Positions 53,901-62,755 of a DNA stretch of 64,000 nucleotides are shown here, one piece after another. Origin of the DNA: Arenibacter algicola (GTDB taxonomy: Bacteria; Bacteroidota; Bacteroidia; Flavobacteriales; Flavobacteriaceae); NCBI RefSeq assembly GCF_018860365.1, contig NZ_JAHKPO010000024.1:434001-498000 (forward strand). The letters are read 5' to 3'. A program made the position numbers and the translations under genes. A model generated the notes under the pieces. That model was not told the origin of the DNA, made no database searches, and saw only the letters and a program-made list of their open reading frames with translations. Within the stretch, counting starts at the first letter, position 1, and each line of letters starts with the position of its first letter.

Positions 53901-54017
53901 CTATTGATAGTTATAGATGTCCTTTAATTCCTGTACTTCCCCATTATCATCCAAAATAGTTAGATCATATCGTATTTGAATTGGGGTATTTAGAGGGGCA
54001 TGGTAATAAATAATCCA
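53901..54017. repeat. 117-bp direct repeat, right copy (3' end of L,D-transpeptidase gene)
   Basis: Intact-gene copy of the repeat at 49009-49125: 77 identical bp (53941-54017) next to a 40-bp segment with 11 differences. Marks the right edge of the probable island. Confidence 0.85.
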
Positions 54018-54854
54018 TGCATCTGCTTCCGCAACACCTATACAACCGTTGGAATAGGCCTTGCCCAAGCTCACTGGATTGGTGGTAGGATGTATCATTT
54101 GCCCATTTCGAATACCATTTATTTCCGTTTCTATCCATGGAATAACAGGCATTATGGTTGTTTTTTTGTCATCCCTTTTGGTGACATAAAATCGCTTGCC
54201 GGTCACGGGATTATAAAAACTAGGGTTCCTTTCCACCCTTACAATCTTGCCTTTTCCGGTTTTCGTCCTTAAATCCGTAACGCGATCCCCCATAGCCAAA
54301 TATCTTTTTCTATGTTGTCCCACCCTTATGGGGAAGGTATATAACAACAGGGAATCTTGATAAATCCGAAGCTTAAACTCCGGAATGTTTACGTCTATCC
54401 AAGTATGTTCCATATCCCTTATAAGCCTCTGTCCCTCAGTAGCATCCGGAATCAACAAGGAATCATGAGCCTTAAGAACAATCATTTTACTCTGGTCATA
54501 AACAAAGGAATCCTTTGCCATTTGCCTGTAATAGTCCGTATTCGCCAAGGTATCCATTATCCATGGATTGGCACTCACCAAGACATGCTCGGATAAAGCA
54601 TAGGGTACTAGGGAATCGTACTTCTTGGCCAAGGCATCCATAAACTTAAAATAATTGGCCACCGTAATATCCTTATCTACATATGCCTGTAGGGGTTTGG
54701 CTTTCTTAGGAATATTATTTTGGGGCACTACCTTTTGCTGATCAGAGCTAGGTTTTTCAGGGGATGGGCTTTCTGCGGAAATAGGTCGGTTAACATTACA
54801 TGAAACTATCAAAAGAACTAATACATGGAGAAAGGTAATATTGGCTTTAATCAT
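53901..54854 (-). CDS. L,D-transpeptidase (YkuD) lipoprotein
   Basis: About 317 residues: lipoprotein signal (LIVSCNVNRP), a low-complexity Ser/Pro/Lys linker, then a YkuD catalytic domain. The active-site motif is HPTTNPVSLGKAYSNGCIGV, with nucleophile Cys and catalytic His. It forms 3-3 peptidoglycan cross-links or attaches proteins. The frame is open to 54884, but Met at 54854 fits the signal peptide. The last 39 codons are duplicated 4.9 kb away (see 49009), so the present tail may have come with the island. Confidence 0.88.
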   Translation of the reverse strand: MIKANITFLHVLVLLIVSCNVNRPISAESPSPEKPSSDQQKVVPQNNIPKKAKPLQAYVDKDITVANYFKFMDALAKKYDSLVPYALSEHVLVSANPWIMDTLANTDYYRQMAKDSFVYDQSKMIVLKAHDSLLIPDATEGQRLIRDMEHTWIDVNIPEFKLRIYQDSLLLYTFPIRVGQHRKRYLAMGDRVTDLRTKTGKGKIVRVERNPSFYNPVTGKRFYVTKRDDKKTTIMPVIPWIETEINGIRNGQMIHPTTNPVSLGKAYSNGCIGVAEADAWIIYYHAPLNTPIQIRYDLTILDDNGEVQELKDIYNYQ

Positions 54855-54912
54855 ATTGGTAAAATCTGGTGTTATTTTAATCAAAACTAAGACGGTTCCG
54901 TGGATTATAAAA

Positions 54913-54924
54913 TGACAATGGTCA
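54913..54924. promoter_or_regulatory. TGAC-N4-GTCA palindrome
   Basis: TGACAATGGTCA, between the divergent L,D-transpeptidase and MlaE genes. It is the exact reverse complement of the site at 60160-60171. The half-site layout is Crp/FNR-like. Confidence 0.45.
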
Positions 54925-54971
54925 CACCCCTGTATATGACATTCCTCATTTTAAGGCCTTTTCTTTCATGC

Positions 54972-54979
54972 TATCTTTG
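54972..54979 (+). promoter_or_regulatory. -7 box of Mla operon
   Basis: TATCTTTG, an exact TAnnTTTG match, 31 bases before the MlaE start. Confidence 0.5.
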
Positions 54980-55010
54980 ATGAAATAGACCCTTACAAAG
55001 GGATTTGGGT

Positions 55011-55793
55011 ATGGGTAACACAGCTACATCATTTAAAGGGGTAAAACAATTTTTCACAGAGATAGGGGATCTCTCCTATTTTGCTTCCCGATTTTTTAAG
55101 GAGGTCTTAAAACCTCCTTTCGAGTTTAAGGAACTATTGCGCCAATGCTATCAAATGGGAAACAGATCCCTGATGTTGGTGACGGTAACGGGCTTTATCA
55201 TTGGCCTGGTGCTTACCTTGCAATCTAGACCCACCCTCATTCAATTTGGAGCAGTTTCCTGGATGCCGAATATGGTAGGGATTTCCATAGTAAGGGAAAT
55301 AGGACCCGTTATTACGGCCCTTATCTGTGCGGGCCGAATTGCATCGGGGATAGGGGCCGAATTAGGTTCCATGCGGGTTACCGAACAAATTGATGCTATG
55401 GAAGTCTCGGGGACCAATCCCTTTAAGTATTTAGTAATAACAAGGATAATGGCCACCACTTTAATGCTCCCCATTTTAGTAATATACGGGGATTTGGTCG
55501 CCCTTTATGGATCGGCACTGGTAGAGAATTTAAAAGGAGACGTTTCCTTTCAACTCTACTTTAATACGGTTTTCGATGCTTTGTCCTTTAGTGACCTGGT
55601 ACCGGCCACCATAAAATCGTTCTTTTTTGGATTTTCAATAGGATTGGTAGGCTGTTATAAGGGTTATTATTCCAAGAAGGGAACTGCAGGCGTAGGTGTA
55701 GCAGCCAATACCGCTGTAGTAATGGCATCCTTACTTTTGTTTGTGGTAGATTTTATAGCGGTATTTATTTCCGACATTTTTTATGAGCTTTAA
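55011..55793 (+). CDS. mlaE: MlaE-like ABC transporter permease
   Basis: About 260 residues, an inner-membrane permease of the MlaE/TrgD1 family in phospholipid transport between membranes. Characteristic segments: EIGPVITALICAGRIASGIGAE (in part) and MRVTEQIDAMEVSG. Five to six hydrophobic segments. Met at 55011 is preferred over an upstream TTG. The stop overlaps the ATPase gene by 11 bases. Confidence 0.92.
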   Translation: MGNTATSFKGVKQFFTEIGDLSYFASRFFKEVLKPPFEFKELLRQCYQMGNRSLMLVTVTGFIIGLVLTLQSRPTLIQFGAVSWMPNMVGISIVREIGPVITALICAGRIASGIGAELGSMRVTEQIDAMEVSGTNPFKYLVITRIMATTLMLPILVIYGDLVALYGSALVENLKGDVSFQLYFNTVFDALSFSDLVPATIKSFFFGFSIGLVGCYKGYYSKKGTAGVGVAANTAVVMASLLLFVVDFIAVFISDIFYEL

Positions 55794-56577
55794 TATGACA
55801 GACCCTGACCAAATAACAACTTCAAATGAATCTGCCCAACGTGGAAAGGCCGTTATAGAGATTAAAGACCTTTATAAAAGTTTTGGGGACAATCACGTCC
55901 TGAACGGTTTTAATATGACCCTACTGGAAGGAGAAAACCTAGTGGTCATGGGGAAATCGGGCTCCGGGAAATCGGTAATGATCAAATGCCTTGTTGGCCT
56001 GGTAAAACCTGACAGCGGAACGGTTAAAGTTCTGGGCCAGGAAATAAACGCCTTGGACCAGGAAACCTTGGACGAATTGCGTTCGGATATCGGATTTCTT
56101 TTTCAGGGAAGTGCCCTATACGATTCCATGACGGTACGTGAAAATTTGGAATTTCCCATGCGTAGGCATAAAGAAAAATTGGGAGTGGTTGCGGATACCG
56201 AACCGCTGGTGCGCGAAGCCCTTGAAAATGTTGGATTGGCCCATACCATGGATCTAATGCCAGTAGAATTATCCGGGGGTATGAAGAGAAGGGTAGCCCT
56301 GGCACGTACCCTGATACTAAAACCAAAGGTAATCCTCTATGACGAGCCTACCAGTGGCTTGGATCCAATTACCTCCAAGGAGATTATAGAACTTATGCGT
56401 TCCATACAAAAGAAATATGGTACTTCTTCACTGATCATTACCCATGACGTGGATTGTGCCCGGGTAATTTCGGAACGAATGATACTCTTGGTAGATGGTA
56501 TTAATTACGCCGAAGGTACCTATTCACAATTATCACAATCTACCGATCCAAAAGTGGATGCGTTTTTTAAAAAATAA
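55783..56577 (+). CDS. mlaF: MlaF-like ABC transporter ATPase
   Basis: A 264-residue ATPase driving the Mla-type transporter. Walker A GKSGSGKS, Q-loop FLFQGSALYDSM, signature LSGGMKRRVALAR, Walker B KVILYDEPTSGLDP and switch His in ITHDVD. Overlaps mlaE by 11 bases; mlaD follows after 4 bases. Confidence 0.95.
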   Translation: MSFNMTDPDQITTSNESAQRGKAVIEIKDLYKSFGDNHVLNGFNMTLLEGENLVVMGKSGSGKSVMIKCLVGLVKPDSGTVKVLGQEINALDQETLDELRSDIGFLFQGSALYDSMTVRENLEFPMRRHKEKLGVVADTEPLVREALENVGLAHTMDLMPVELSGGMKRRVALARTLILKPKVILYDEPTSGLDPITSKEIIELMRSIQKKYGTSSLIITHDVDCARVISERMILLVDGINYAEGTYSQLSQSTDPKVDAFFKK

Positions 56578-56581
56578 GAAC

Positions 56582-57571
56582 ATGGCAAAGACAACATTAG
56601 AAAATTTGAAACTCGGAATATTCGTGGTCCTCGGTACGGCACTACTCGTCGTTGCAGCCTATTTAATTGGGAACAGACAGAATATGTTTGGTAAAACCAT
56701 TCCTATAAGTGCCCTTTTTAAGGATGCCAACGGACTTCAGAATGGAAATAATGTGCGCTTTTCCGGTATAAATGTAGGTACGGTGAACAAAATTGAGATG
56801 ATCAACGATACCACCATTCGCGTACATATGATCATAGAGGAAAAAATGCAAAATCATATTAAAAAAGATGCCGTAGCTACCATTGGTTCCGATGGACTTG
56901 TGGGCAGTATGCTCATCAATATTGTACCGGGGCAAGGAAAGACAACCCATATTGCACCTGGGGACGAATTACAATCCTTTAGCCGGGTGGCTACCCAAGA
57001 TATGCTAAACACCCTTAACCAAACCAATGAAAATGCCGCATTGTTGACCCAAGACCTGCTAAAGGTAACCAGATCCTTAACCCAGGGCAAAGGCACCTTT
57101 GGTAGGTTGCTGAACGATTCCCTTATGGCCAAGGAACTGCACCAAACCATTACCAATCTGAAACATACCAGTAATGAAGCCAATATAATGATCGCAGAGA
57201 TAAACCAGATTGTAAAGCAGTTGGATTTTGATAATAGTACTGCAGGTGTACTCTTGAAGGACTCTATTACCGGAGATAAAATGAAAAATGTTATTTCGCA
57301 TCTGGAAAATTCCAGCCTGGAGATCGAAAAAATGTCCATGAACTTAAATTCGGTCATCGGGGATATTAAAACAGGAAAAGGGGCCATTAACTATTTGGCC
57401 ACAGACACCGTATTGGTAGGGCAATTGGAAACCAGTATGGAAAACGTTACGGAAGGAATCAAAAATTTCAACGAGGTTACGGAAGCCTTAAAGCATAACT
57501 TTCTTACCCGCCGTTATTTCAAAAAGAAGGAAAAAGAGGAAAAAAAAGAGCTGGAAAAAATTGAGAAATAA
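56582..57571 (+). CDS. mlaD: MlaD family MCE-domain lipid-transport protein
   Basis: A 329-residue protein: one N-terminal anchor helix (LGIFVVLGTALLVVAAYLIG), an MCE domain (about 35-115; FKDANGLQNGNNVRFSGINV), then a long coiled-coil-like helical tail rich in Asn, Thr and Leu. It forms the substrate-binding part of the Mla complex. The tail is longer than in E. coli MlaD, as in many Bacteroidetes. The frame is open upstream to 56495 but ATG 56582 gives the anchor helix. Confidence 0.9.
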   Translation: MAKTTLENLKLGIFVVLGTALLVVAAYLIGNRQNMFGKTIPISALFKDANGLQNGNNVRFSGINVGTVNKIEMINDTTIRVHMIIEEKMQNHIKKDAVATIGSDGLVGSMLINIVPGQGKTTHIAPGDELQSFSRVATQDMLNTLNQTNENAALLTQDLLKVTRSLTQGKGTFGRLLNDSLMAKELHQTITNLKHTSNEANIMIAEINQIVKQLDFDNSTAGVLLKDSITGDKMKNVISHLENSSLEIEKMSMNLNSVIGDIKTGKGAINYLATDTVLVGQLETSMENVTEGIKNFNEVTEALKHNFLTRRYFKKKEKEEKKELEKIEK

Positions 57572-57625
57572 GCACCTTGAATACTGCTTTACTTAGACGC
57601 ATTTACATGTAAAATAACGGTTCCA

Positions 57626-58843
57626 CTATTCATTTTCAAGCTCTATCAAGGTAATTTCCGGACGCATGCCCAATCGGCCAGGAAATCCCATCCACCCCAA
57701 TCCTCGACTTACATATAGAAATTGAGGGCCCAAGCTATATAATCCAGCCCAATGTTTGTATTTGTATTTTATGGGACTCCATTCTATATTTTTAATGTTG
57801 ATCCCCGCCTGCATACCATGGGTATGCCCGGAGAGCGTAAGGGCTATATTAGTCTTTTCCACCACCTCTTCGCTCCAATGCGAAGGGTCATGGGACAATA
57901 AAATTTTGAACCCAATGCCATCCACTTCCTGTAGGGCTTTTTGCAGGTCCCCATATTGCTTAAAAGGCGGATTCCCCCAGTTTTCCACTCCCACAATTGC
58001 AATTTTATCCCCGTTGTTTTCAATACATTCGGCTTCATTTAGTAAAAGCTTAAAACCAATTTGGGCATGAAAATCCTTTATATCGGCAAAATTGCGCCTT
58101 CTCTCTTCTTCCGATTCCCATTTACTGTAATCCCCATAATCATGATTCCCAAGCACGGAATATTTGCCCTTTTTGGCGGTCAGCTCCTTTAAAATTTTCT
58201 CCCAACCATTCAATTCCCATGCATAGTTGTTTACCAAATCGCCTGTAAAAAAAATAAAATCAGGTTTTAAACTATTTATGGTTTTAATGGCGCGGTCCAG
58301 TATATGATAGCGATAATTGAAACTGCCCAGGTGAAGATCGGATATTTGAACTATCCGCAATCCGTTAAAGTTTTGCGGTAGCAAATTAGATTTTACAACC
58401 ACCTGATGTACCTTAAATCTGTATACGGCCCTGAATACGGCATACACAATAACGAAGAATGGCAAAAACCCAAAAAAAACACCTACTAAAGGAATGATCA
58501 ATAAGGATTTCTCCCCTGTGATCAAAAAATTTGAGAAATAGAGTATGGAAATTACAACTACAAAGATCAGCTTGGGAATAAAGGAGGAAACGGTCAATCC
58601 ATATAAGGATGAAATAAGCAGTTGTTTTCTATATGGTGATATACTTTCCAATCTAATTTTCAACACCAATATAGAAATAATGAGCCCAATGGTAAAAAAC
58701 CAAAAGGCGATATAAATAATATTCTTAATATTGGAAGTAGCAATAGGCTCCATGATAGATTTAAGCCAGTAGAACGCCAAAGTATCGATCAATAAAATGG
58801 CCAAACATAAAAGGACTATTGCAAAAAAAGTGTAGGATCGCAT
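57626..58843 (-). CDS. Membrane metallophosphoesterase
   Basis: A 405-residue protein with four N-terminal membrane segments (about 5-135) and a C-terminal calcineurin-like phosphoesterase domain: QISDLHLGSF, FTGDLVNN, LGNHDYGDY, LSHDPSHW and LSGHTHGMQ. Similar to YkuE/YaeI-type enzymes acting on lipids or nucleotides. Precedes the CDP-alcohol phosphatidyltransferase gene's position on the same strand (15 bases away), suggesting a lipid link. Confidence 0.9.
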   Translation of the reverse strand: MRSYTFFAIVLLCLAILLIDTLAFYWLKSIMEPIATSNIKNIIYIAFWFFTIGLIISILVLKIRLESISPYRKQLLISSLYGLTVSSFIPKLIFVVVISILYFSNFLITGEKSLLIIPLVGVFFGFLPFFVIVYAVFRAVYRFKVHQVVVKSNLLPQNFNGLRIVQISDLHLGSFNYRYHILDRAIKTINSLKPDFIFFTGDLVNNYAWELNGWEKILKELTAKKGKYSVLGNHDYGDYSKWESEEERRRNFADIKDFHAQIGFKLLLNEAECIENNGDKIAIVGVENWGNPPFKQYGDLQKALQEVDGIGFKILLSHDPSHWSEEVVEKTNIALTLSGHTHGMQAGINIKNIEWSPIKYKYKHWAGLYSLGPQFLYVSRGLGWMGFPGRLGMRPEITLIELENE

Positions 58844-58857
58844 TAATAGGGGTTTTG

Positions 58858-59454
58858 CTATTGATTATTGTTATTCACAAGCCTTCTTTTATCTTTCAAC
58901 GCCCAGAAATAACCTTTTACATCCTCTACCCAGTCATCATACATAAAGATAAGCGTAATTTCCTCAACAGTTTCCAACACCCCCAAAACAATCATGGTAT
59001 AAAACAACCAATATACAGGCCCAAAGAACAACAGCCATAAAATAAATATTCCCTGGGTAATGGCAGATAACTTGGCCAAATAGGTATGAAAGGCGGTGGC
59101 TTTACCATATTTGGCAAAGGCAATGGACATCTGAATCAGGTAAGGTACAAATGCAATAATTATAAGAAGAAGATTCTCCTTAATGAAAGTGATTTCAAAA
59201 AAGATCAAACCAATCAATCCCATAATAAGGGTTACTTGATCTCCCAGAGAATCCAACTGTGATCCCCTGGCACTGGAAATCTTTAATCTTCTTGCCAAGA
59301 ACCCATCTATGGCATCGGTACTGTAACTTATAAGCAACATCCAACTAAACCATTCCCGTTCACCAACCCAAATTAGACCGAGCAATAGCGGTACGGCCAA
59401 AATTCGATAAAAGGAAAACCAGTCGGCAATATTGAAGTTTTTAAAATTATACAT
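58858..59454 (-). CDS. CDP-alcohol phosphatidyltransferase family protein
   Basis: A 198-residue membrane enzyme that links a CDP-activated lipid to an alcohol acceptor in phospholipid synthesis. The family signature is DAIDGFLARRL, then ARGSQLDSLGDQ, matching D-x2-DG-x2-AR-x8-G-x3-D-x3-D. About six hydrophobic helices. The acceptor (glycerol phosphate, inositol or other) cannot be told. Confidence 0.9.
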   Translation of the reverse strand: MYNFKNFNIADWFSFYRILAVPLLLGLIWVGEREWFSWMLLISYSTDAIDGFLARRLKISSARGSQLDSLGDQVTLIMGLIGLIFFEITFIKENLLLIIIAFVPYLIQMSIAFAKYGKATAFHTYLAKLSAITQGIFILWLLFFGPVYWLFYTMIVLGVLETVEEITLIFMYDDWVEDVKGYFWALKDKRRLVNNNNQ

Positions 59455-59505
59455 AACTATTCATCAGTATTATATATCCTATGATCAGAAACTGTATTGC
59501 AAGAT

Positions 59506-60015
59506 TTACAACTTTAGTAACGGGTTTAATTTTTTAATAATTTCACCTACGTACATGGGAGTTTGGTCCAAAATAGATTCTCCAGTCAATGCATCCACTC
59601 CTTCCATTTTGTAGGAACCCTCGCCCGAAGTGGTCAGGACAACCATCTTGTCCCTATATTCGATGGTTCTGTCCATAAACGATTGAACCGCTGAGGGTGG
59701 TTTCCACTTCTCCCAAGTGTGGATTACCAATAGGGCATCGTAATTATTCGGATTTACACCCACTAATGCGGAAACATCTATTACCTTGATATATACCGGC
59801 TCCGTTTTATAGTAATCCACAATGGCGGTAGTAATTGTATTTTTAAATTCACTTCCCTGTGTGGCCAAAAGCAATCTGGAATTTTCCCCGGGAGAATTTA
59901 GCTCGTATTCCTGAACATGGTCCATAGCGTATTCATTTTGATACCAAAACATAAACACCAAGAAGACCACGGCAGCCGATAAAAACACAAGAAGTATCTT
60001 TCTAAATTTTTTCAT
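59506..60015 (-). CDS. Flavodoxin-like membrane-anchored protein
   Basis: A 169-residue protein: N-terminal membrane anchor (KILLVFLSAAVVFLVFMFWY) and a domain with alternating strands and helices resembling flavodoxins (LLLATQGSEFKNTITTAIVDYY and DALLVIHTWEKWKPP). A TTSGEGS segment near residue 130 could be a phosphate-binding loop. The flavodoxin assignment is tentative; cofactor use is not shown. Confidence 0.6.
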   Translation of the reverse strand: MKKFRKILLVFLSAAVVFLVFMFWYQNEYAMDHVQEYELNSPGENSRLLLATQGSEFKNTITTAIVDYYKTEPVYIKVIDVSALVGVNPNNYDALLVIHTWEKWKPPSAVQSFMDRTIEYRDKMVVLTTSGEGSYKMEGVDALTGESILDQTPMYVGEIIKKLNPLLKL

Positions 60016-60358
60016 AGAATTACATCTTTAATTTACTGCCCTTAAGAAGGAAAAGTACAAGCAACTCGGGTCTTAATCCCTCTTGAATAGCGTTGTGGGC
60101 AGCACCCACTAATTCCTGCTTAGGATTATAAAGCTATACCTTAACACTGCACCACCCTATGACCATTGTCAGTTATACACACAACGCAATTAATATAAGT
60201 TTAATAATAGATAAATCCAGTTCAGTGAACCAATGTGAAGAAAGAATACCAATATCCAAAAACCTAAAGGCCAATGCCCTACATGATATTTATCATTTGA
60301 TACCGATTGAATTGTAACTTTCTTTATGGGACAACTATTATTCAATAATCTTATGAAT
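60016..60358. other. 343-bp intergenic region with TGAC-N4-GTCA site
   Basis: No gene. TGACCATTGTCA at 60160-60171 is the reverse complement of the site at 54913. A weak promoter (TTTG at 60296-60299, TAACTTTC at 60315-60322) precedes the OmpA gene. A GTGGG-cagca-CCCAC hairpin lies near 60095. Confidence 0.45.
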
Positions 60359-61225
60359 ATGAAAACACTATTTCTTTACGTATTGGCACTAACACTTTTT
60401 ACTTCCTGTGTAAGCCAAAAAAAATATACTGCTATGCAAGACCGGGCAGTAAATTGTGAAAATGAATTAAATACCAGCAAGAACGAAATTAATTTGTTGG
60501 AAGTTGGATTGGCCAATGAGAAAAACAGATCCAAATCCTTGGAGCAACAAATGGAATACTTTAAAAGTACCAACACAGACCTGTTGGCCCGCCTTTCCGA
60601 TCTTTCCGTTGTAAGCAAATCGGGAGCCGAAAGTATTAAGAAATCTTTGGAAGCCCTAAACGAACAGAATAAATACATAAAAGACCTTACAAGTAGTATG
60701 CAGCGAAAAGACTCCATTAATTTAGTATTGGTCATGAACTTAAAAAGGTCCTTGGACAATTTTGAGGATGAGGACATAAATATTGAGGTGAAAAAAGGAG
60801 TGGTCTATGTCTCTATTTCAGACAAGATGCTTTTCCGTTCCGGGAGTTATAACATAAGTAGCAGGGCAGAGGAAGTTATCGGCAAAATTGCCAAGATCAT
60901 CAATGACCATAAGGAATTGGATATTTTAGTTGAGGGCCATACAGACAATGTTCCCATTTCTACCGAATGCATGACCGACAATTGGGATTTAAGTGTAAAA
61001 AGGGCAACGTCGATTGTACGATTAATGCAAACTAAATTTGCTGTTCAACCTATAAGAATGACGGCTGGGGGACGTTCCGAATACCTGCCAAAAACTACCA
61101 ATGCAACAGCGGAAGGTAGAGCCGTTAATCGCAGGACGGAAATCATTATTTTACCCAAACTAGATCAATTCTTTGAATTGCTGGAACCCCCAACCACAAA
61201 TGTAGAGGGACAGGGAAAAGGATAA
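60359..61225 (+). CDS. OmpA family lipoprotein
   Basis: A 288-residue outer-membrane lipoprotein: lipobox Cys17 (LTLFTSCVSQKKY), a coiled coil (about 25-140) and a C-terminal OmpA-like peptidoglycan-binding domain (LFRSGSYNISSRAEE, LVEGHTDNVPI, NWDLSVKRATSIV, GRAVNRRTEIII). It ties the outer membrane to peptidoglycan. Met at 60359 is preferred over an upstream ATG at 60326 because of the signal peptide. Confidence 0.92.
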   Translation: MKTLFLYVLALTLFTSCVSQKKYTAMQDRAVNCENELNTSKNEINLLEVGLANEKNRSKSLEQQMEYFKSTNTDLLARLSDLSVVSKSGAESIKKSLEALNEQNKYIKDLTSSMQRKDSINLVLVMNLKRSLDNFEDEDINIEVKKGVVYVSISDKMLFRSGSYNISSRAEEVIGKIAKIINDHKELDILVEGHTDNVPISTECMTDNWDLSVKRATSIVRLMQTKFAVQPIRMTAGGRSEYLPKTTNATAEGRAVNRRTEIIILPKLDQFFELLEPPTTNVEGQGKG

Positions 61226-61729
61226 TAGTCATAGAAGGATTCAGGACATTAAGCATTCCTGTTTCCTTTATTCAAAAATCAAGAAAAAAAACACTCAACT
61301 GATCTATGTCATTTCGTATCCAATATGATAACCATATATTAGTTTTATTAAAAAGCAATCGTTCTTTGAAAGAAATAAAAATAAAGTTTCTAAGCAGTAA
61401 TGCCTTAGCGACCATAAACCGGTGCATAAGTAACTTCTTGAGCCTTATTACCCTACCCCCTTGTACAGCCCGTTACAATTGTAGCTTGCTGCTTGGGACT
61501 CGGATAAGTGCAAAAGTGCTACCCAAGCCCGGACATTAAGGATTGGGATATCTAGATATCCCAATCCTTTTTTTATATATAGTCTTTGTTATAATAGGCC
61601 TTCTTTGCATTTTTTACGGCATAGACCGATTTAAATGGATTAAAAAAATAATACATTAATTACTATATTCAAGTCAGTAGATTTTAGTTGACTGATTTTA
61701 TTTTCTAAAAACACATTAATAATTTTATT
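61226..61729 (+). other. 504-bp gene-free region with candidate structured RNA
   Basis: No plausible protein gene. The 3' part holds two strong hairpins in sequence: GCTTGGG / CCCAAGC (61491-61497, 61522-61528) with a 24-base loop, and the terminator at 61538-61574. This could be a non-coding RNA ending at about 61574 or a structured 3' tail of the OmpA transcript. Upstream of the DUF302 start (61575-61729) I see only AT-rich sequence. Confidence 0.4.
61538..61574 (+). terminator. Very strong intrinsic terminator
   Basis: 15-bp perfect stem AAGGATTGGGATATC / GATATCCCAATCCTT (61538-61552, 61555-61569), 2-base centre, followed by a T run to 61574. Confidence 0.85.
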
Positions 61730-62122
61730 ATGGAATACTATTTTAATAAAACAATCGGAAATATACCCTTCGACCAGGCCATTGAAAAAACTAAATTGGC
61801 CTTACAGGAAGAGGGTTTTGGGGTGCTGACGGAAATAGATATGAAAGATACACTGAAGAAAAAATTGGACGTAGATTTCTATAATTATACCGTTCTGGGT
61901 GCCTGCAACGCCCCTTTTGCACATAAAGCCTTACAGGCCGAAGATAAAATTGGCACCATGTTGCCCTGTAATGTAATTGTAATGGAAAAGGAACCTGGGC
62001 TTGTAGAAATTGCAGCAGTAAACCCCATGGCCTCCATGCAGGCAGTAATTAACTTGGATTTAATGAATATTGCGGATGAAGTGGGCGTGAAACTAAAAAG
62101 GGTGGTAGACAAGATCCATTAA
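61730..62122 (+). CDS. DUF302 domain protein
   Basis: A 130-residue DUF302 protein without a signal peptide. Typical phrases: FDQAIEKTKLALQEEGFGVL and VLGACNAPFAHKALQAED, then LLPCNVIV-like TMLPCNVIVME. Function unknown; DUF302 proteins are often induced by stress and may bind small ligands or metals. Ends 3 bases from the convergent DinB-family gene. Confidence 0.92.
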   Translation: MEYYFNKTIGNIPFDQAIEKTKLALQEEGFGVLTEIDMKDTLKKKLDVDFYNYTVLGACNAPFAHKALQAEDKIGTMLPCNVIVMEKEPGLVEIAAVNPMASMQAVINLDLMNIADEVGVKLKRVVDKIH

Positions 62123-62125
62123 TCA

Positions 62126-62581
62126 CTAAGAACCATATTTCTTAATGATGACCATTTGACCGGAATGGTGTATAGTGTGGGATACAATTCTCCCAAAGGC
62201 CTCCGCCTTTGTCTTGGTACCAAATTCTTTGGTGGTAACTGTGGTCTCCCAATCTTCCTCTTGTTGTTTTTCCAATACCGATCTAAGCATTTGGAAAGAA
62301 TATTCCACATATTCCGATAATTCGGTCAGATTGGACCACTCCCCTGTATCCTTTTGGGCAATGACCGTTTTTGCAATGACCTTGGCTTCTTGTGCACCAA
62401 ATACGTTCTTGGCAAAAAGCAATTCAACATCCCCAATATGCCTTATAAGAAAACCGATACTGTTAGGTGCTGGCAATAATCTTTTGCTTAGATCCTCCTG
62501 TGTTATATTGGACAATTGGTTGGAAAACCGGGTCCTGGCTTCTTCCCATAATTCAATAAACAATTGTGTTTTTGATTTCAT
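62126..62581 (-). CDS. DinB family protein
   Basis: A 151-residue four-helix DinB/YfiT-like protein. Metal-binding His positions appear in FLIRHIGDVELLF and IVSHTIHHSGQMV, matching the three-His pattern of the family. These proteins include thiol-dependent transferases and hydrolases; role here unknown. Confidence 0.85.
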   Translation of the reverse strand: MKSKTQLFIELWEEARTRFSNQLSNITQEDLSKRLLPAPNSIGFLIRHIGDVELLFAKNVFGAQEAKVIAKTVIAQKDTGEWSNLTELSEYVEYSFQMLRSVLEKQQEEDWETTVTTKEFGTKTKAEAFGRIVSHTIHHSGQMVIIKKYGS

Positions 62582-62663
62582 GAAATATCAAATTAAATAA
62601 AAATATTAAGGAATATGGGTAGGTTATCATAGTCCACCTATGACTAAATTCCCCCATACTTTT

Positions 62664-62744
62664 TTAACCTCTTGAATATCTTTTCAACATAAAGGATACT
62701 ATATAAATACTGGCATAAATAAAAAGTGCTAGGTATAAAGTCAT
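62664..62744 (-). CDS. Putative 26-residue membrane peptide
   Basis: Minus-strand frame of 26 residues: one hydrophobic helix (LYLALFIYASIYIVSFML) and a basic tail (KRYSRG). It starts 11 bases after the DUF2267 stop on the same strand. Size and pattern fit a small membrane peptide; evidence is only composition and context. Confidence 0.35.
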   Translation of the reverse strand: MTLYLALFIYASIYIVSFMLKRYSRG

Positions 62745-62755
62745 GGTATTGGTAT

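Noticed and set aside
61306-61539. 77-codon frame between the OmpA and DUF302 genes
   Set aside because: It reads through the GCTTGGG hairpin and stops at the terminator, has no recognisable domain, and composition looks non-coding.
61660-61710. AGTCA / TGACT inverted half-sites before DUF302 as a fourth TGAC-N4-GTCA site
   Set aside because: Spacing and arm length differ from the other sites, and 5-bp arms in AT-rich DNA are likely by chance.
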